64,000 nucleotides of DNA from an uncultured Lachnospiraceae bacterium (GCA_910578345.1 CAJTRA010000006.1:62001-126000), one strand, 5' to 3'. Shown: positions 9,005 to 17,969, counted from the first letter of the stretch. Numbers and translations are program-made. The notes: a model not told the origin generated them from the sequence alone.

Positions 9005-9963
9005 GGCCGCGTCCAATCTTCCGTGGGCAGAGGAATGCTGTGCAGCAGTCCACGGATGAAGGCTTCTTTCTGCTGTGTGTAAGCGGTCTCTGAGATCATT
9101 CTGTGCGCCAGCACAGGGACGGCGACTTCTTTGATGTCTTCCGGCACGACAAAATCCCGCCCCTGTACCATGGCATACCCTTGCGAGGCGCGAAGCAGCG
9201 CAAGGGTTCCGCGGGGACTGACGCCCTGCGTGGCGCTGCGCGTTTGCGGATCTTCCGAAGAAGAATGATACTTTCTTGTTCCCTGTACAAGGGCTACAAT
9301 ATAATTTCTCAAATCCTCGTGCACATGGACTTTACAGCATTCCTGCTGTAAGGCCGCAGCTTCTTTGAGCGTACAGACCGGCTGGATCTTTTCCAGAGGC
9401 TGGTCGTTGATATAATGGTCGATCATCTGCCGTTCTTCCTTTTCGCTTAGACTGCCCATGCTGATTTGCATTAGAAAACGATCCATCTGCGCTTCCGGGA
9501 GTGGATAACAGCCCAGCGTCTCTACCGGATTCTGCGTGGCGATGACGAAAAAGGGCGTGCCCAGAGAGCGAGTCACACCGTCCACGGTGACCTGGCCCTC
9601 GCCCATACATTCCAGCAGACTGGATTGGGTCCGGGGAGTAGCTCGATTGATCTCGTCGGCCAGCAGAAGATTGGTGAATACAGGTCCTTCCCTGAAGACA
9701 AAGGTTCCCTTTTCCTGGTTGTAATAGGATAATCCTGTTACATCGCTGGGCAGCAGGTCTGGCGTAAACTGAATTCTGTGAAAGGAAAAGTCCATAGAGC
9801 GGGCCATTGATTTCGCCAGTACGGTCTTCCCGGTTCCGGGTAGATCCTCTAATAAAACATGTCCTCCCGCTGCCAGTGCGGCAAGGAGCAGTTTCGTCAC
9901 GTGTTCTTTGCCAATGATCACATATGCTATATTGTCTTTGATACGGGCAAGTAAGTCGTTCAT
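9001..9963 (-). CDS. MoxR-family AAA+ ATPase
   Basis: 320 residues from the ATG at 9963 with AAAGGA upstream; a TTG at 9993 has no site. Walker A is EDLPGTGKTVLAKS, Walker B is LLADEINRATP, followed by the family's TQSSLLECMGEGQVTV and sensor-1 FFVIATQNPVE. A C-terminal lid follows (SPRGTLALLRASQGYAMVQG). MoxR ATPases remodel or help mature partner proteins and are usually paired with DUF58/vWA proteins, as here. It is the first gene of the minus-strand operon. Confidence 0.92.
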   Translation of the reverse strand: MNDLLARIKDNIAYVIIGKEHVTKLLLAALAAGGHVLLEDLPGTGKTVLAKSMARSMDFSFHRIQFTPDLLPSDVTGLSYYNQEKGTFVFREGPVFTNLLLADEINRATPRTQSSLLECMGEGQVTVDGVTRSLGTPFFVIATQNPVETLGCYPLPEAQMDRFLMQISMGSLSEKEERQMIDHYINDQPLEKIQPVCTLKEAAALQQECCKVHVHEDLRNYIVALVQGTRKYHSSSEDPQTRSATQGVSPRGTLALLRASQGYAMVQGRDFVVPEDIKEVAVPVLAHRMISETAYTQQKEAFIRGLLHSIPLPTEDWTRP

Positions 9964-10086
9964 AAGGGGCAGAGTCCTTTCTGATATTTTCAAATGGAGT
10001 TATTTTTGTAAGTATAACACAAAACAGGAGGAAACGGAAATAGACATCCATTACACAGATACCTGCAGAGCAGAAAGAACTGATGC

Positions 10087-10114
10087 TTGCACAGGATAAA
10101 AAACGCATGATAAA
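10087..10114 (+). promoter_or_regulatory. Possible promoter of the phosphatase gene
   Basis: TTGCAC at 10087 and GATAAA at 10109, 16 bp apart, lie about 40 bases before the coding start in the divergent gap with moxR. Each hexamer matches only four of six consensus positions. Confidence 0.4.
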
Positions 10115-10150
10115 ATTGTTACGCGAGACTGCTGTTTGGGGAAAAAGGAT

Positions 10151-11305
10151 ATGAAAACGACAATACAAAAGATCAGCGCCGCGCCTGGCAAACGGATTAT
10201 TGCGATGAGTGACATCCACGGGCACCTGGACAATCTGACAGGTCTGCTTACTAAGATAAATTACAGTGAGGATGATGTTCTTGTCCTGGTGGGAGATCTG
10301 ATTGACAAGGGACCTGAGAGTCTGGGCGTGGTCCGTTATCTGATGAAGCTGTTGGCAAAGAGACAGGTATATATTTCAGAAGGAAATGTGGAAGCGCACC
10401 GTCTGGAGATTCTTTGCGATACGACGGAAGGGAGTGAAGCGCGTTTCTGCGAACTGATCTATGAGCAGCAGAAAAGGTGGCAGTGCGGCCTGCTAATAGA
10501 TATGCTGGCAGAACTAGGTATTTCCGTGGAACATCTGACCATCGGGAATGCCGATGACTGTAGGAGACGTCTGTGGGAACATTACGCGCCGGAGATTCAT
10601 TTCCTACGAAATCTGCCCACGATCCTGGAAATGGATGCGTATCTTTTTGTGCATGGCGGCATTCCTACGGATAACCTGGAGAGCTTAAAAGAGACGGATC
10701 GGCATGACTGGTTAAAAAATGATGGTTTCTGGGAGAAGGGATACCGGTTTTCCAAATGTGTGGTGACAGGGCATTGGCCAGTCAGTCTCTATCGTCATAA
10801 AGAGGCGGACTTAAAACCGCTATTTGATTATGACCGCAGGATCATCAGCATGGATGGCGGCTGCGGACTGAAAAGCATGGGTCAGCTCAACGCGCTTATT
10901 TTTCCGGATAAAAATGCTGCGATGGAAGAGATCAAGTGGGACTGCTATGATGGGTTTCCTGTCGTGACTGCGCTGGATGGGCAGGAAGGAAAACCACTGT
11001 CGTTGTATATTCAATATTTCGACAGCCAGGTCGATATCCTGGAGGAACAGGGAAATATGACACTTTGCCGGCATTTAAGCAGCGGCAGGACGTTCTTTGC
11101 GCCTTCTGGATTCCTCTATCAGGCAAATGATGAGACCTGGCATGTGGATGACTATAGTGATGCAATGCTGGAGGTAAGGCCTGGAGATAAAATATCTGTT
11201 GTGTGTCGTGGCGCCGTCGGCTGCTATGGGAAGATCAACGGAGTGCTGGGGTGGTATTATGGGCGCTATTCTCCTTATCGTAACAGTTCAGGGCTTTGGA
11301 AATAA
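10151..11305 (+). CDS. PPP-like metallophosphoesterase
   Basis: 384 residues. The calcineurin-like metal motifs are present in order: MSDIHGHLDN (GDxHG-type, about residue 20), LVGDLIDKGPES, then SEGNVEAHR where the family normally has GNHE, LFVHGGIPTD, and VVTGHWP. The His of GNHE, which usually acts as general acid, is replaced by Val, so activity may be altered. The C-terminal ~90 residues are an extra domain (FFAPSGFLYQANDETWHVDD) that looks like a small beta-rich module. The frame opens with TTG at 10136; the ATG at 10151 is preceded by GGGGAAAAAGG and is preferred. It is monocistronic. Confidence 0.8.
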   Translation: MKTTIQKISAAPGKRIIAMSDIHGHLDNLTGLLTKINYSEDDVLVLVGDLIDKGPESLGVVRYLMKLLAKRQVYISEGNVEAHRLEILCDTTEGSEARFCELIYEQQKRWQCGLLIDMLAELGISVEHLTIGNADDCRRRLWEHYAPEIHFLRNLPTILEMDAYLFVHGGIPTDNLESLKETDRHDWLKNDGFWEKGYRFSKCVVTGHWPVSLYRHKEADLKPLFDYDRRIISMDGGCGLKSMGQLNALIFPDKNAAMEEIKWDCYDGFPVVTALDGQEGKPLSLYIQYFDSQVDILEEQGNMTLCRHLSSGRTFFAPSGFLYQANDETWHVDDYSDAMLEVRPGDKISVVCRGAVGCYGKINGVLGWYYGRYSPYRNSSGLWK

Positions 11306-11376
11306 AATTCATGAGAACATGATTCAGGTGTGAGGGGCGATTTTTGCAAAGCAAATTGAAAATAGCATAAATTGTA

Positions 11377-11404
11377 TTGACAACAGGATAATATGATATA
11401 TAGT
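11377..11404 (+). promoter_or_regulatory. Promoter of the TrpA-like/BtpA locus
   Basis: TTGACA at 11377-11382 and TATAGT at 11399-11404 are 16 bp apart. Transcription would begin near 11411 and run through the two inverted repeats at 11441-11470 before the first gene. Confidence 0.65.
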
Positions 11405-11440
11405 ACAAGTGTAGGGGAATTACGATTCACAATACAGGAG

Positions 11441-11470
11441 TGCACACTGGTTGTGCATCGTACCATACGA
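11441..11470 (+). promoter_or_regulatory. Two adjacent palindromes, candidate operators
   Basis: TGCACA-CTGGT-TGTGCA (11441-11457) is followed at once by TCGTA-CCA-TACGA (11458-11470). Both are perfect inverted repeats, and they lie between the promoter and the ribosome binding site. The second shares its core TTACCATAC/GTACCATAC with a site next to the gntR promoter (18812-18824), so it is the better candidate for GntR binding. Confidence 0.45.
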
Positions 11471-11482
11471 GGAGGAATTGTT

Positions 11483-12158
11483 ATGGGAAAGTTTCACCTG
11501 ATCTACTACGTCAATCTGGGTGCGCCGGATATTGCCTATTCTCTGGAAAAGGCACTGCAGGGAAACGTCGCTGATTCGGGAGAAGATGGCATATGCTTAT
11601 GCGAAATATGGAGATTATGCGTATTTCCTGGAAGCTTTGACTTCTTTTCGGAGCCGCCATCCTGATTTTGAGATGCAGATGGTTTCCTATGAGGATGTTG
11701 TTATGACGATCGGCACCACGGCTTATATCGATTTCTGCCGAAAGAATGCAGTCAAGACCTGCCGTATCTCCGGCGATGGTGTGATCGAGCTGGCAAGAAA
11801 GGATTTCAACAGAGCCGGCATTGATACGCTGACCTTTATTGATTATGACATGAAACAGAAGGATATCGATCTTGCCAGGCAGACCGGCCGCAGAGTGATG
11901 CTGCGCAATGTCAGAGAAGGAATGGAGCCGAGAGAGGGAATGCGAAGCTGGAAGGAGCGGATCTCTTATCTGCGGGCGAATGGGATCCAGGCGCCGATCT
12001 ATGCGACTGCAGGGATTACCTGCGGCGCCGATCTGATCGAGGCGAAAGAAGCTGGAGCGAATGGCGCTTTCGTGGGGAACTGTCTGATGAAGCTGTGGGA
12101 GGATGAGCCGCAGATGGAACGTTTATTGCTTGATCTGGAAGCCGCGGCAAATAGTTAG
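11483..12158 (+). pseudogene. TrpA-like TIM-barrel protein, broken copy
   Basis: The start (AGGAGGAATTGTT then ATG) opens MGKFHLIYYVNLGAPDIAYS, which aligns with the start of the next gene (MSVKVICYLSFGYPTIEES). The frame is then lost: after about residue 26 the homology continues in another frame with ETSLIREKMAYAYAKYGDYA. That matches the sister's DSAYLQELFYQAMDRCSDYE residue for residue without gaps. About 20 residues carrying the second beta-strand and the DAIEVSIP motif are missing, so an internal loss of about 55-60 bp caused the shift. The rest (TFIDYDM, APIYATAGITCGADLIEAKE, GANGAFVGN) keeps the phosphate-binding end of the barrel. Re-initiation at ATG 11586 could yield a fragment. 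Confidence 0.8.
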
Positions 12159-12185
12159 GACATAATGTCAGAAATGGAGGAGAAA

Positions 12186-12914
12186 ATGAGTGTAAAAGTG
12201 ATCTGCTATCTTTCTTTCGGTTATCCGACGATAGAAGAGAGCGCAAAAATGGCGGAGTATTATATTGAGGGAGGATGCGATGCGATTGAGGTGAGTATTC
12301 CACCGAAGAATCCTTATCGTGACAGTGCATATCTGCAGGAGCTGTTCTATCAGGCAATGGATCGTTGCTCTGACTATGAAGAATATTTGAAAGGAATTGC
12401 CGCGATGGCAGACAAGCACCCGGAGACAGAATTTTTCTTCGTGCTGTATCATGAAGTGATCATGGCGATCGGAGCCGAAAAACTGGGGCGTTTTTGCAGG
12501 GGTCATCATATCACGAATATCATATCCGGCGATCTGCACGATGAAGAAGCGATAGGGACACTGCATAGATGCGGCGTGAAACTTGCGCGCTCTGTGAATT
12601 ATAAGATGGAAGAAGCGGATATTGGGCGGTGCATGCAGGCAGACGGTTTTACTTATATGCAGGCTTTCCCCGGTGAAGGACAGTATGTGAAGCCTGGATT
12701 TGAGAAACTGGAAACATGTATACAGTATTTACGGGAGCACAGAGTGTCAGAGCCGATTTATTGTGGCGCGGGAATTAAGTGCCCCGCAGATGCAGCAAAG
12801 GTAAAAGCGGCGGGAGGCAACGGTTTCTTTGTGGGGAGTTCCATCATCAAACTGTATGAGAAACCGGAGGAACTGGTAAAGCTTATACGGGAATACAAAG
12901 AAGCGGTACAGTAG
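12186..12914 (+). CDS. TrpA-like TIM-barrel protein
   Basis: 242 residues; GGAGG lies 5 bases before the ATG at 12186. The fold resembles tryptophan synthase alpha: ICYLSFGYPTIEESAKMAEY, GGCDAIEVSIPPKNPYRDS (the alpha subunit has a similar 'E-x-G-x-P-F-S-D-P' element), and the phosphate-binding end EPIYCGAGIKCPADAAKVKA then GGNGFFVGSSIIK. No trp genes are nearby and the catalytic Glu/Asp pair is not in the usual setting, so it is unlikely to make indole. It is the intact twin of the broken gene before it and probably acts on a phosphorylated small molecule supplied by the linked kinase. The reaction is unknown. Confidence 0.65.
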   Translation: MSVKVICYLSFGYPTIEESAKMAEYYIEGGCDAIEVSIPPKNPYRDSAYLQELFYQAMDRCSDYEEYLKGIAAMADKHPETEFFFVLYHEVIMAIGAEKLGRFCRGHHITNIISGDLHDEEAIGTLHRCGVKLARSVNYKMEEADIGRCMQADGFTYMQAFPGEGQYVKPGFEKLETCIQYLREHRVSEPIYCGAGIKCPADAAKVKAAGGNGFFVGSSIIKLYEKPEELVKLIREYKEAVQ

Positions 12915-12953
12915 TTGGTGCAGCGCTGGAAGTGGTGCATCAGGAAAGAAAGG

Positions 12954-13472
12954 ATGAGTGAGATGAAAGATTTTTGGTATTATGTTCATCTGCCGCCCTA
13001 CTGTAAGAAAGGGATCATGAATTATAAGGTGATCCGCGAGAACAGCAAAAAGATGGTGAAAGAATATGATGTCCGGCTCAGTGCGGACGCAGATCCGACG
13101 GTAGGATGCCTGTCTGGCGGTAATGCACAGAAAGTTATCATAGCAAGGGAGTTCAGCAGAGAGCCGAGGGTACTGTTAGTCAGCCAGCCGACCAGAGGGG
13201 TAGATATCGGTGCAATCGAGTTTATTCATAATCAGATTCTTGCAATGCGTGATGCAGGCGCGGCTGTTATGGTCATTTCCTCGGATCTGTCGGAGGTAGT
13301 GGGCTTATCTGACAGGATTATCGTTATGTATCATGGAGAAATCACGGGCTGCTTTCGGGCGGACGAAGTGAACTTTAGTGAATTGGGACTCTATATGTCT
13401 GGGGTCAAACATATGTCGGCGGAAGAAATGCGTCCAAAATACGCCAGGGAAAGGGAGCCGTCTTTTCCCTGA
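12954..13472 (+). pseudogene. ABC transporter ATPase remnant (BMP/nucleoside type)
   Basis: Only the last part of a tandem-domain sugar/nucleoside ATPase remains (172 residues against about 510). It has HLPPYCKKGIMNYKVIRENS, the ABC signature CLSGGNAQKVIIARE, a Walker B-like LLVSQPTRGVD and VISSDLSEV. Both Walker A motifs and the entire first domain are missing; a start codon and about six codons (MSEMKDFW) join straight to the middle of domain two. At the 3' end, the permease frame begins within this gene (readable from about 13442), suggesting a second deletion across the gene boundary. No solute-binding lipoprotein gene is present. Confidence 0.8.
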
Positions 13473-13531
13473 TCTGTGGCTGTAATCCTTTTACCCTGTA
13501 CGGATATATCGTTAAGAAAGCTTTCTTTTCC

Positions 13532-14482
13532 ATGGGAGGTATCCTGAATACATTAGGGTATGCGACGCCGATCATCATTACCGGTATGGCGACCTCTCTG
13601 TCCCTGAAAGCGAAAGTATTCAACATGGGAGTGGAAGGACAGGTGTTTGTCGGAGCCTTTGCGGCTGCGCTTGCCGGTTATATGATCACATGGCTTCCTA
13701 CATTTTTGCACGTGACTTTGTGCCTCCTGATTGCGGCCGCAGCGGGCGCCCTCTATGCCTTCATTCCAGGGATCTTGAAAGCGAAGCTGAATGTCAATGA
13801 AGTTGTGACGACAATCATGTTAAACAGCATAGCGACGATCGTGACGGGATTTCTGACACAGAGTTATCTGGGGACGGGGGACGCTTATGCCCACACAGAG
13901 AATATCCTGCAGACGGCGCGACTCGTGAAATTAGACAGTAAATACCGCTGTACAACGGCGATCTTTATCGCGCTGGCCGTCTGGGCTTTCGTGTTCTTCT
14001 TAATGAAAAAGACGAAGTTTGGGTATGACATTAACTGCATTGGGAAACAGATGGAGTTTTCGGACGCCGTGGGGATGCGCGTGGGAAAGAAGATTCTGTG
14101 GATCTTTCTGATCGGAGGTTCCTTTGGCGGAATTGCGGGTGCAACGGAGATCATGGGAGTCAACTATAACTTTGTAAATACTTTTTCTGCGAATCCGGGA
14201 ATCGGCTGGGATGGGTTCTTCGCCTGTATTCTGGCTGGCAGTGAGCCGGTCGGCGTTCTCTTATACGCCGTCGTGTTCGGTGCGCTCAGGTACGGCGCAC
14301 TGGCAGCGCAGACAGGGCTGGGCGTGCCGCTTGATCTGATCAATATTGTGAAAAGTACGCTGGTGTTGTTTATGGCATTGAAACTGTTTGTCAACCATAG
14401 AGGCGCATTGATCGACTTTTTTGCGAAAGGAAGACGAAAGGCGGATGGCATACCTGCAGCAGAAGGGGAGGATGGACTATGA
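13532..14482 (+). CDS. ABC transporter permease (BMP/nucleoside type), probably 5'-truncated
   Basis: 316 residues from the first ATG, but homologous text extends upstream in frame (FSLICGCNPFTLYGYIVKKA, about 13460-13520) without any usable start. Half of the first membrane helix is therefore cut off or unexpressed. The rest is typical of BPL_transp_2 permeases: LGYATPIIITGMATSLSLKA, GQVFVGAFAAALAGY, NVNEVVTTIMLNSIA, GLGVPLDLINIVKST. Its stop overlaps the next start (ATGA). The partner ATPase is broken, so the transporter is probably not functional unless an ATPase acts in trans. Confidence 0.7.
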   Translation: MGGILNTLGYATPIIITGMATSLSLKAKVFNMGVEGQVFVGAFAAALAGYMITWLPTFLHVTLCLLIAAAAGALYAFIPGILKAKLNVNEVVTTIMLNSIATIVTGFLTQSYLGTGDAYAHTENILQTARLVKLDSKYRCTTAIFIALAVWAFVFFLMKKTKFGYDINCIGKQMEFSDAVGMRVGKKILWIFLIGGSFGGIAGATEIMGVNYNFVNTFSANPGIGWDGFFACILAGSEPVGVLLYAVVFGALRYGALAAQTGLGVPLDLINIVKSTLVLFMALKLFVNHRGALIDFFAKGRRKADGIPAAEGEDGL

Positions 14483-15321
14483 ATGTTGATTTGATTCTGA
14501 ACCTGCTAAAAATGACGGTAGAAGCAAGCACCCCGTATCTGCTTATCACAATCGGCGGTGTATTTGTGGCAAGAGCGGGCGTATTTAATATATCTTTAGA
14601 GGGCTGTACGGAGTTTGCCGCGTTTGCGGGCATTCTGTTTGGGGTTCTTTCAGGAAATATTCTGATCGGAGCGTTTTCGGCATTGCTGGTCGCTTGTATT
14701 CCGGCTTGTCTTCTGCAGGCGCTGTTTGGGACAAGAAGTAATCTCGTGGCCACAGACCTGATTGATCCTATGAAGATGAGAGTGGATGTTCCAGTCTTAC
14801 GTTCGATTCCGGTTCTCGGCAGTATTTTCAACAATCAGACCAGGATCACGTATTTGACCGTTGGCATTGTAATCTGCCTGATCATTCTGATGTACAGGAC
14901 GAAATTTGGCATCTATGTCAGGGTCACCGGGGAGAACGTCGGCGCGGCGAAGTCTGTAGGTGTCAGGACCAATCAGGTCAAACTGATCTGTCTGCTGCTG
15001 TCTGCGGCGACTTGTGCTCTGGCAGGATTAAATCTTTCTGTGGAGGAATTTGGCATTTATACAATCAATATGACGGCAAACCGTTGGTTTATCTGCTTAA
15101 GCGCGATCAACTGCGGGCGCAAAGAGACTCACAGAGCCTGTGTCTATGCGGTGATCTTCGGTTTTGCCAGGGCGTTACAGACGATCCTGAATAATTATGT
15201 TCCTGCAGCCATCTCTTCTTTGATCGGTATTCTGCCGTATGTGACGATCATTGTGGCGTTGCTGATCGTGGAGATACCGAATGCGCGCAGGAATCATCTG
15301 CGGATCTTCAAGGGGGCTTAA
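14479..15321 (+). CDS. ABC transporter permease (BMP/nucleoside type), second subunit
   Basis: 280 residues, shorter than the usual 300-320. Family text is clear: LITIGGVFVARAGVFNISLE, GENVGAAKSVGVRTNQVKLI, NMTANRWFICLSAINCGRK, PAAISSLIGILPYVTIIVAL. The stretch SNLVATDLIDPMKMRVDVPV lacks the helix that normally follows NLV-x-T, so an in-frame loss of about 20-25 residues is likely. It pairs with the upstream permease as the two membrane subunits of a purine-nucleoside or similar importer. Confidence 0.75.
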   Translation: MNVDLILNLLKMTVEASTPYLLITIGGVFVARAGVFNISLEGCTEFAAFAGILFGVLSGNILIGAFSALLVACIPACLLQALFGTRSNLVATDLIDPMKMRVDVPVLRSIPVLGSIFNNQTRITYLTVGIVICLIILMYRTKFGIYVRVTGENVGAAKSVGVRTNQVKLICLLLSAATCALAGLNLSVEEFGIYTINMTANRWFICLSAINCGRKETHRACVYAVIFGFARALQTILNNYVPAAISSLIGILPYVTIIVALLIVEIPNARRNHLRIFKGA

Positions 15322-15372
15322 TGTTCCGGATAAGTTTGCAAACAGGAAACAAAAGGAAAGGAAACAAATCTG

Positions 15373-15963
15373 ATGTACAAAACAGCAGTGCTTGTGATCG
15401 ATATGCAGAAAGACTTTACAGAGCCGGACGGCAGATTCTACTATCCTGAGACAACCGGCGTTATGATGGAGACATTTTCTGATAAGATCGATCAAATGCG
15501 GGAGGCGGGAGCATGGATCGTGATCGTATACACGGCGCACTCCGAGGACGAAGAGGAGATCAATCCGAAACTGACGCGGATGTTCCGGGATGGCAGGAAA
15601 GCATCCCTTGTGGAAGGAACAAAAGGGGCGCAGTTAGATGAGAGGATTCCTTACCGGGAGGGACAGGATCTTCTGTGGCGCAAGTATGTGCCGAGCGCTT
15701 TCTTCGGAACCGGTCTGAATGAGGTTCTGAGGAAGAAAGGGGTGGAAAATGTGCTGGTGTGCGGCGTGAAGACCAATGTATGTTGCAGAGCCACCGCCAC
15801 AGATGCCTACAGCCACCGGTTCCGCACTTATATGATCAGTGACATGCTGGGGACGAACACAGCGCAGATCAATGATTTTCATCTGCAGGAGATGACGAAA
15901 TATTTCGCTAAGGCGATTACTTCAGAAGAGGCGATCAGGTGTCTGCAGGCAAGGGAATTTTAG
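15373..15963 (+). CDS. Isochorismatase-family cysteine hydrolase
   Basis: 196 residues. The catalytic triad of the family is in place: Asp10 (LVIDMQKDF), Lys104 (WRKYVPSAFFGT) and Cys137 (GVKTNVCCRATATDAYSHRF), with the cis-peptide region just before the Cys. Such enzymes cleave amides or ureas (nicotinamide, carbamoyl groups) or enol ethers. It stands between the permease genes and the kinase, so it probably acts on the imported compound or its product. AAAGGAAA precedes the ATG. It looks intact. Confidence 0.85.
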   Translation: MYKTAVLVIDMQKDFTEPDGRFYYPETTGVMMETFSDKIDQMREAGAWIVIVYTAHSEDEEEINPKLTRMFRDGRKASLVEGTKGAQLDERIPYREGQDLLWRKYVPSAFFGTGLNEVLRKKGVENVLVCGVKTNVCCRATATDAYSHRFRTYMISDMLGTNTAQINDFHLQEMTKYFAKAITSEEAIRCLQAREF

Positions 15964-16037
15964 GATGCACCTGTGGCAAAAGGACTTTGTGGGTCATGAA
16001 GGAATCTACAGGGTCAGAGGAAGGAATAGATTAAGAT

Positions 16038-17774
16038 ATGAGGAAACAGTATGATTTCACTGTGATCGGGACTGTTGCGACGGTAACGGTGCTCAAAACG
16101 GGCGAAATGCCGCAGCAGAGTAAGTCCACGGCAGTGACAGGCGGCAGTCTGCAGGCATGGGAGAACGGCGGTATGGGATTTAATATCTGCGCCGGATTAT
16201 CCAGGCTGGGGATGAAGGTTCATCCGGTGCTGACTTATGTGGACAACAGGCAGAAAGAATACCTGTATCAATTTGTCCGCCTGCACGATTGGCCCTTAGA
16301 GGGCATCATGAATCCGCCGCCGGACTCGGCGGGAACGACTCTGATGATTCAGGATGAGAACAGGAATCACATGACGCTGATCACAGAATATGGCAGAAGA
16401 ATGCCGGACAGCACTTATTTTAGCCCGCAGCGGATGGAAGATTCCTTCTTCGTTAACAGCAGGATGGCAATCCTTACGGTATCGATGGCGATGAATATGC
16501 GGCCGGCCCTGGAGGCAGTCAGGCGCAATCAAGTTCCCCTGTGTTTTTCCATGCGGCGTGATCCTGTGGCGCTTCCCGATGATTTGTTAAGAGAGATCAT
16601 GGGAGAGGCAGAGATCATCTTTGCCAATGAGGACGAGACGGTCTATATCAGGGAAGTGCTTTCCACGAAAAGTATGGATGGGATCTTTCAAGACAGGAAA
16701 TTAAAACTTTATATAGAAACATTAGGGGGTCAGGGCAGCAGGATCTATTCCAGGCAAAAGGACGGAACGATTCTTGTAACGATGGCTGGCGTCTTGCCGC
16801 CTTCTACAAAGGAAATAGAAACGATTGGCGCTGGCGACGGCTATGTAAGCTGTGTAGCCTCTTTTGTAATCGAAAGAGAAGGAAGTGTTACGAATCTTCC
16901 GACACGGGAACAGATGATAGAACGATACCTTCAATATGGACACAAACTGGCAGACCAAGAGAAAGGCGTTGGTATAAAAATGGATATAATAGAAAAGATG
17001 AAAAGCGGAGAAAAATTTCTGATTGGAATGGTACATTGTCTGCCGCTTCCGGGAACCTATCTTGCGGATATCGATATACAGCAGGTTGCCGAAAGAGCCG
17101 TCAGTGATGCAAAAGCCCTGGAGACAGCAGGGTATGACGCGCTGATCATTGAGAATGAAGATCTTTGCTGTGATGTGCAGATGAGAAAGATACAGATCGC
17201 AGGACTCAGCATGGTCATGTATGCAGTCCGCGAAGCTGTCAGCCTGCCGCTCGGTCTTTGTTGTGGCAGCCTTAATTATGAAGAAGGGCTTTCTATCGCG
17301 CTGGTAGGAGGAGGAAGCTTTGTGCGTCTGCCGGTCTTTGTAGATACGGTGATGAATTATAACGGTATTCTCTTTCCCTGCAGTGCGAAAGCGATCGATT
17401 ACCGCAGGACAATCGGTGCACAACAGATCAGCATTCTGGCGGATATTCAGGTGAAGCATTATTACATGGTGAATCCTGAGGTAGAGATCAGTGTGTCTGC
17501 GGAATGGGCGCAGCGGCAAGGGACAGATGCCGTGATTGTGACAGGCGCGGGGAGCGGTCTGGAAACCTCTATGGAAGATCTGGAACATGTCAAGAATAAG
17601 GTAAAGATACCGGTAGTTGTGGGAAGCGGCATCAATAAAGAGAATATTAGAGAGCAGCTTCAAGTGGCAGACGGACTGATCATAGGGACCTGCCTGCGGA
17701 CCAATGGAAAAATGTCGGAGCCGATCGATGCGGTGAAGGCGGAGGAAATCATACAGGCGGCTTCCTGTGCATGA
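16038..17774 (+). CDS. PfkB-family kinase fused to BtpA/SgcQ TIM barrel
   Basis: 578 residues in two parts. Residues 1-310 are a ribokinase-like kinase: GGMGFNICAGLSRLGMKVHP near the start and the signature ETIGAGDGYVS with catalytic base Asp267. Residues 315-578 are a BtpA/SgcQ-family barrel beginning with an internal ATG (16980; MDIIEKMKSGEKFLIGMVHC) and carrying LPLPGTYLADIDIQ, YDALIIENEDLC, DAVIVTGAGSG and PVVVGSGINKENI. BtpA normally starts exactly at this Met, so the fusion joins two usually separate proteins. A TAA in the next frame at the junction hints that a one-base change could have fused them. Likely role: phosphorylate a sugar-like compound and then process the phosphate. Confidence 0.75.
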   Translation: MRKQYDFTVIGTVATVTVLKTGEMPQQSKSTAVTGGSLQAWENGGMGFNICAGLSRLGMKVHPVLTYVDNRQKEYLYQFVRLHDWPLEGIMNPPPDSAGTTLMIQDENRNHMTLITEYGRRMPDSTYFSPQRMEDSFFVNSRMAILTVSMAMNMRPALEAVRRNQVPLCFSMRRDPVALPDDLLREIMGEAEIIFANEDETVYIREVLSTKSMDGIFQDRKLKLYIETLGGQGSRIYSRQKDGTILVTMAGVLPPSTKEIETIGAGDGYVSCVASFVIEREGSVTNLPTREQMIERYLQYGHKLADQEKGVGIKMDIIEKMKSGEKFLIGMVHCLPLPGTYLADIDIQQVAERAVSDAKALETAGYDALIIENEDLCCDVQMRKIQIAGLSMVMYAVREAVSLPLGLCCGSLNYEEGLSIALVGGGSFVRLPVFVDTVMNYNGILFPCSAKAIDYRRTIGAQQISILADIQVKHYYMVNPEVEISVSAEWAQRQGTDAVIVTGAGSGLETSMEDLEHVKNKVKIPVVVGSGINKENIREQLQVADGLIIGTCLRTNGKMSEPIDAVKAEEIIQAASCA

Positions 17775-17853
17775 GCAGAATCTTGCAGTAAATGATGAAC
17801 ATGTCGGTGTGCTGGATGCGGGGGATCCGTGAAAAAAGACAGCGTTCACAGAC

Positions 17854-17955
17854 AAACAGGCTGTTGTGAAATGTTAGGATGGACAGGATATGGCGATGAT
17901 TCAATAGGATAATGCCATGGACCATGGGAATCTGTCGTTTCACAACGGCCTGTTT
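17854..17955. terminator. Long inverted repeat between convergent genes
   Basis: An 18-base arm (17854-17871, starting AAACAGG) pairs with 17938-17955 with one G-T pair, enclosing 66 bases. On the plus strand TATATATTT follows; on the minus strand the arm is followed by TGTCTGTG. It lies between the kinase-BtpA gene and the convergent gntR and probably ends transcription from both sides. Confidence 0.6.
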
Positions 17956-17969
17956 TATATATTTAGCAG

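Noticed and set aside
11520..12158. Intact TIM-barrel gene starting at 11520
   Set aside because: The first 15 or so residues from that start are out of frame with the homologous N-terminus, which begins at 11483 in another frame; the gene is broken.
16722..17855. Antisense open frame of 377 codons opposite the PfkB-BtpA gene
   Set aside because: No family resemblance and no start site; the sense frame contains kinase and BtpA motifs.
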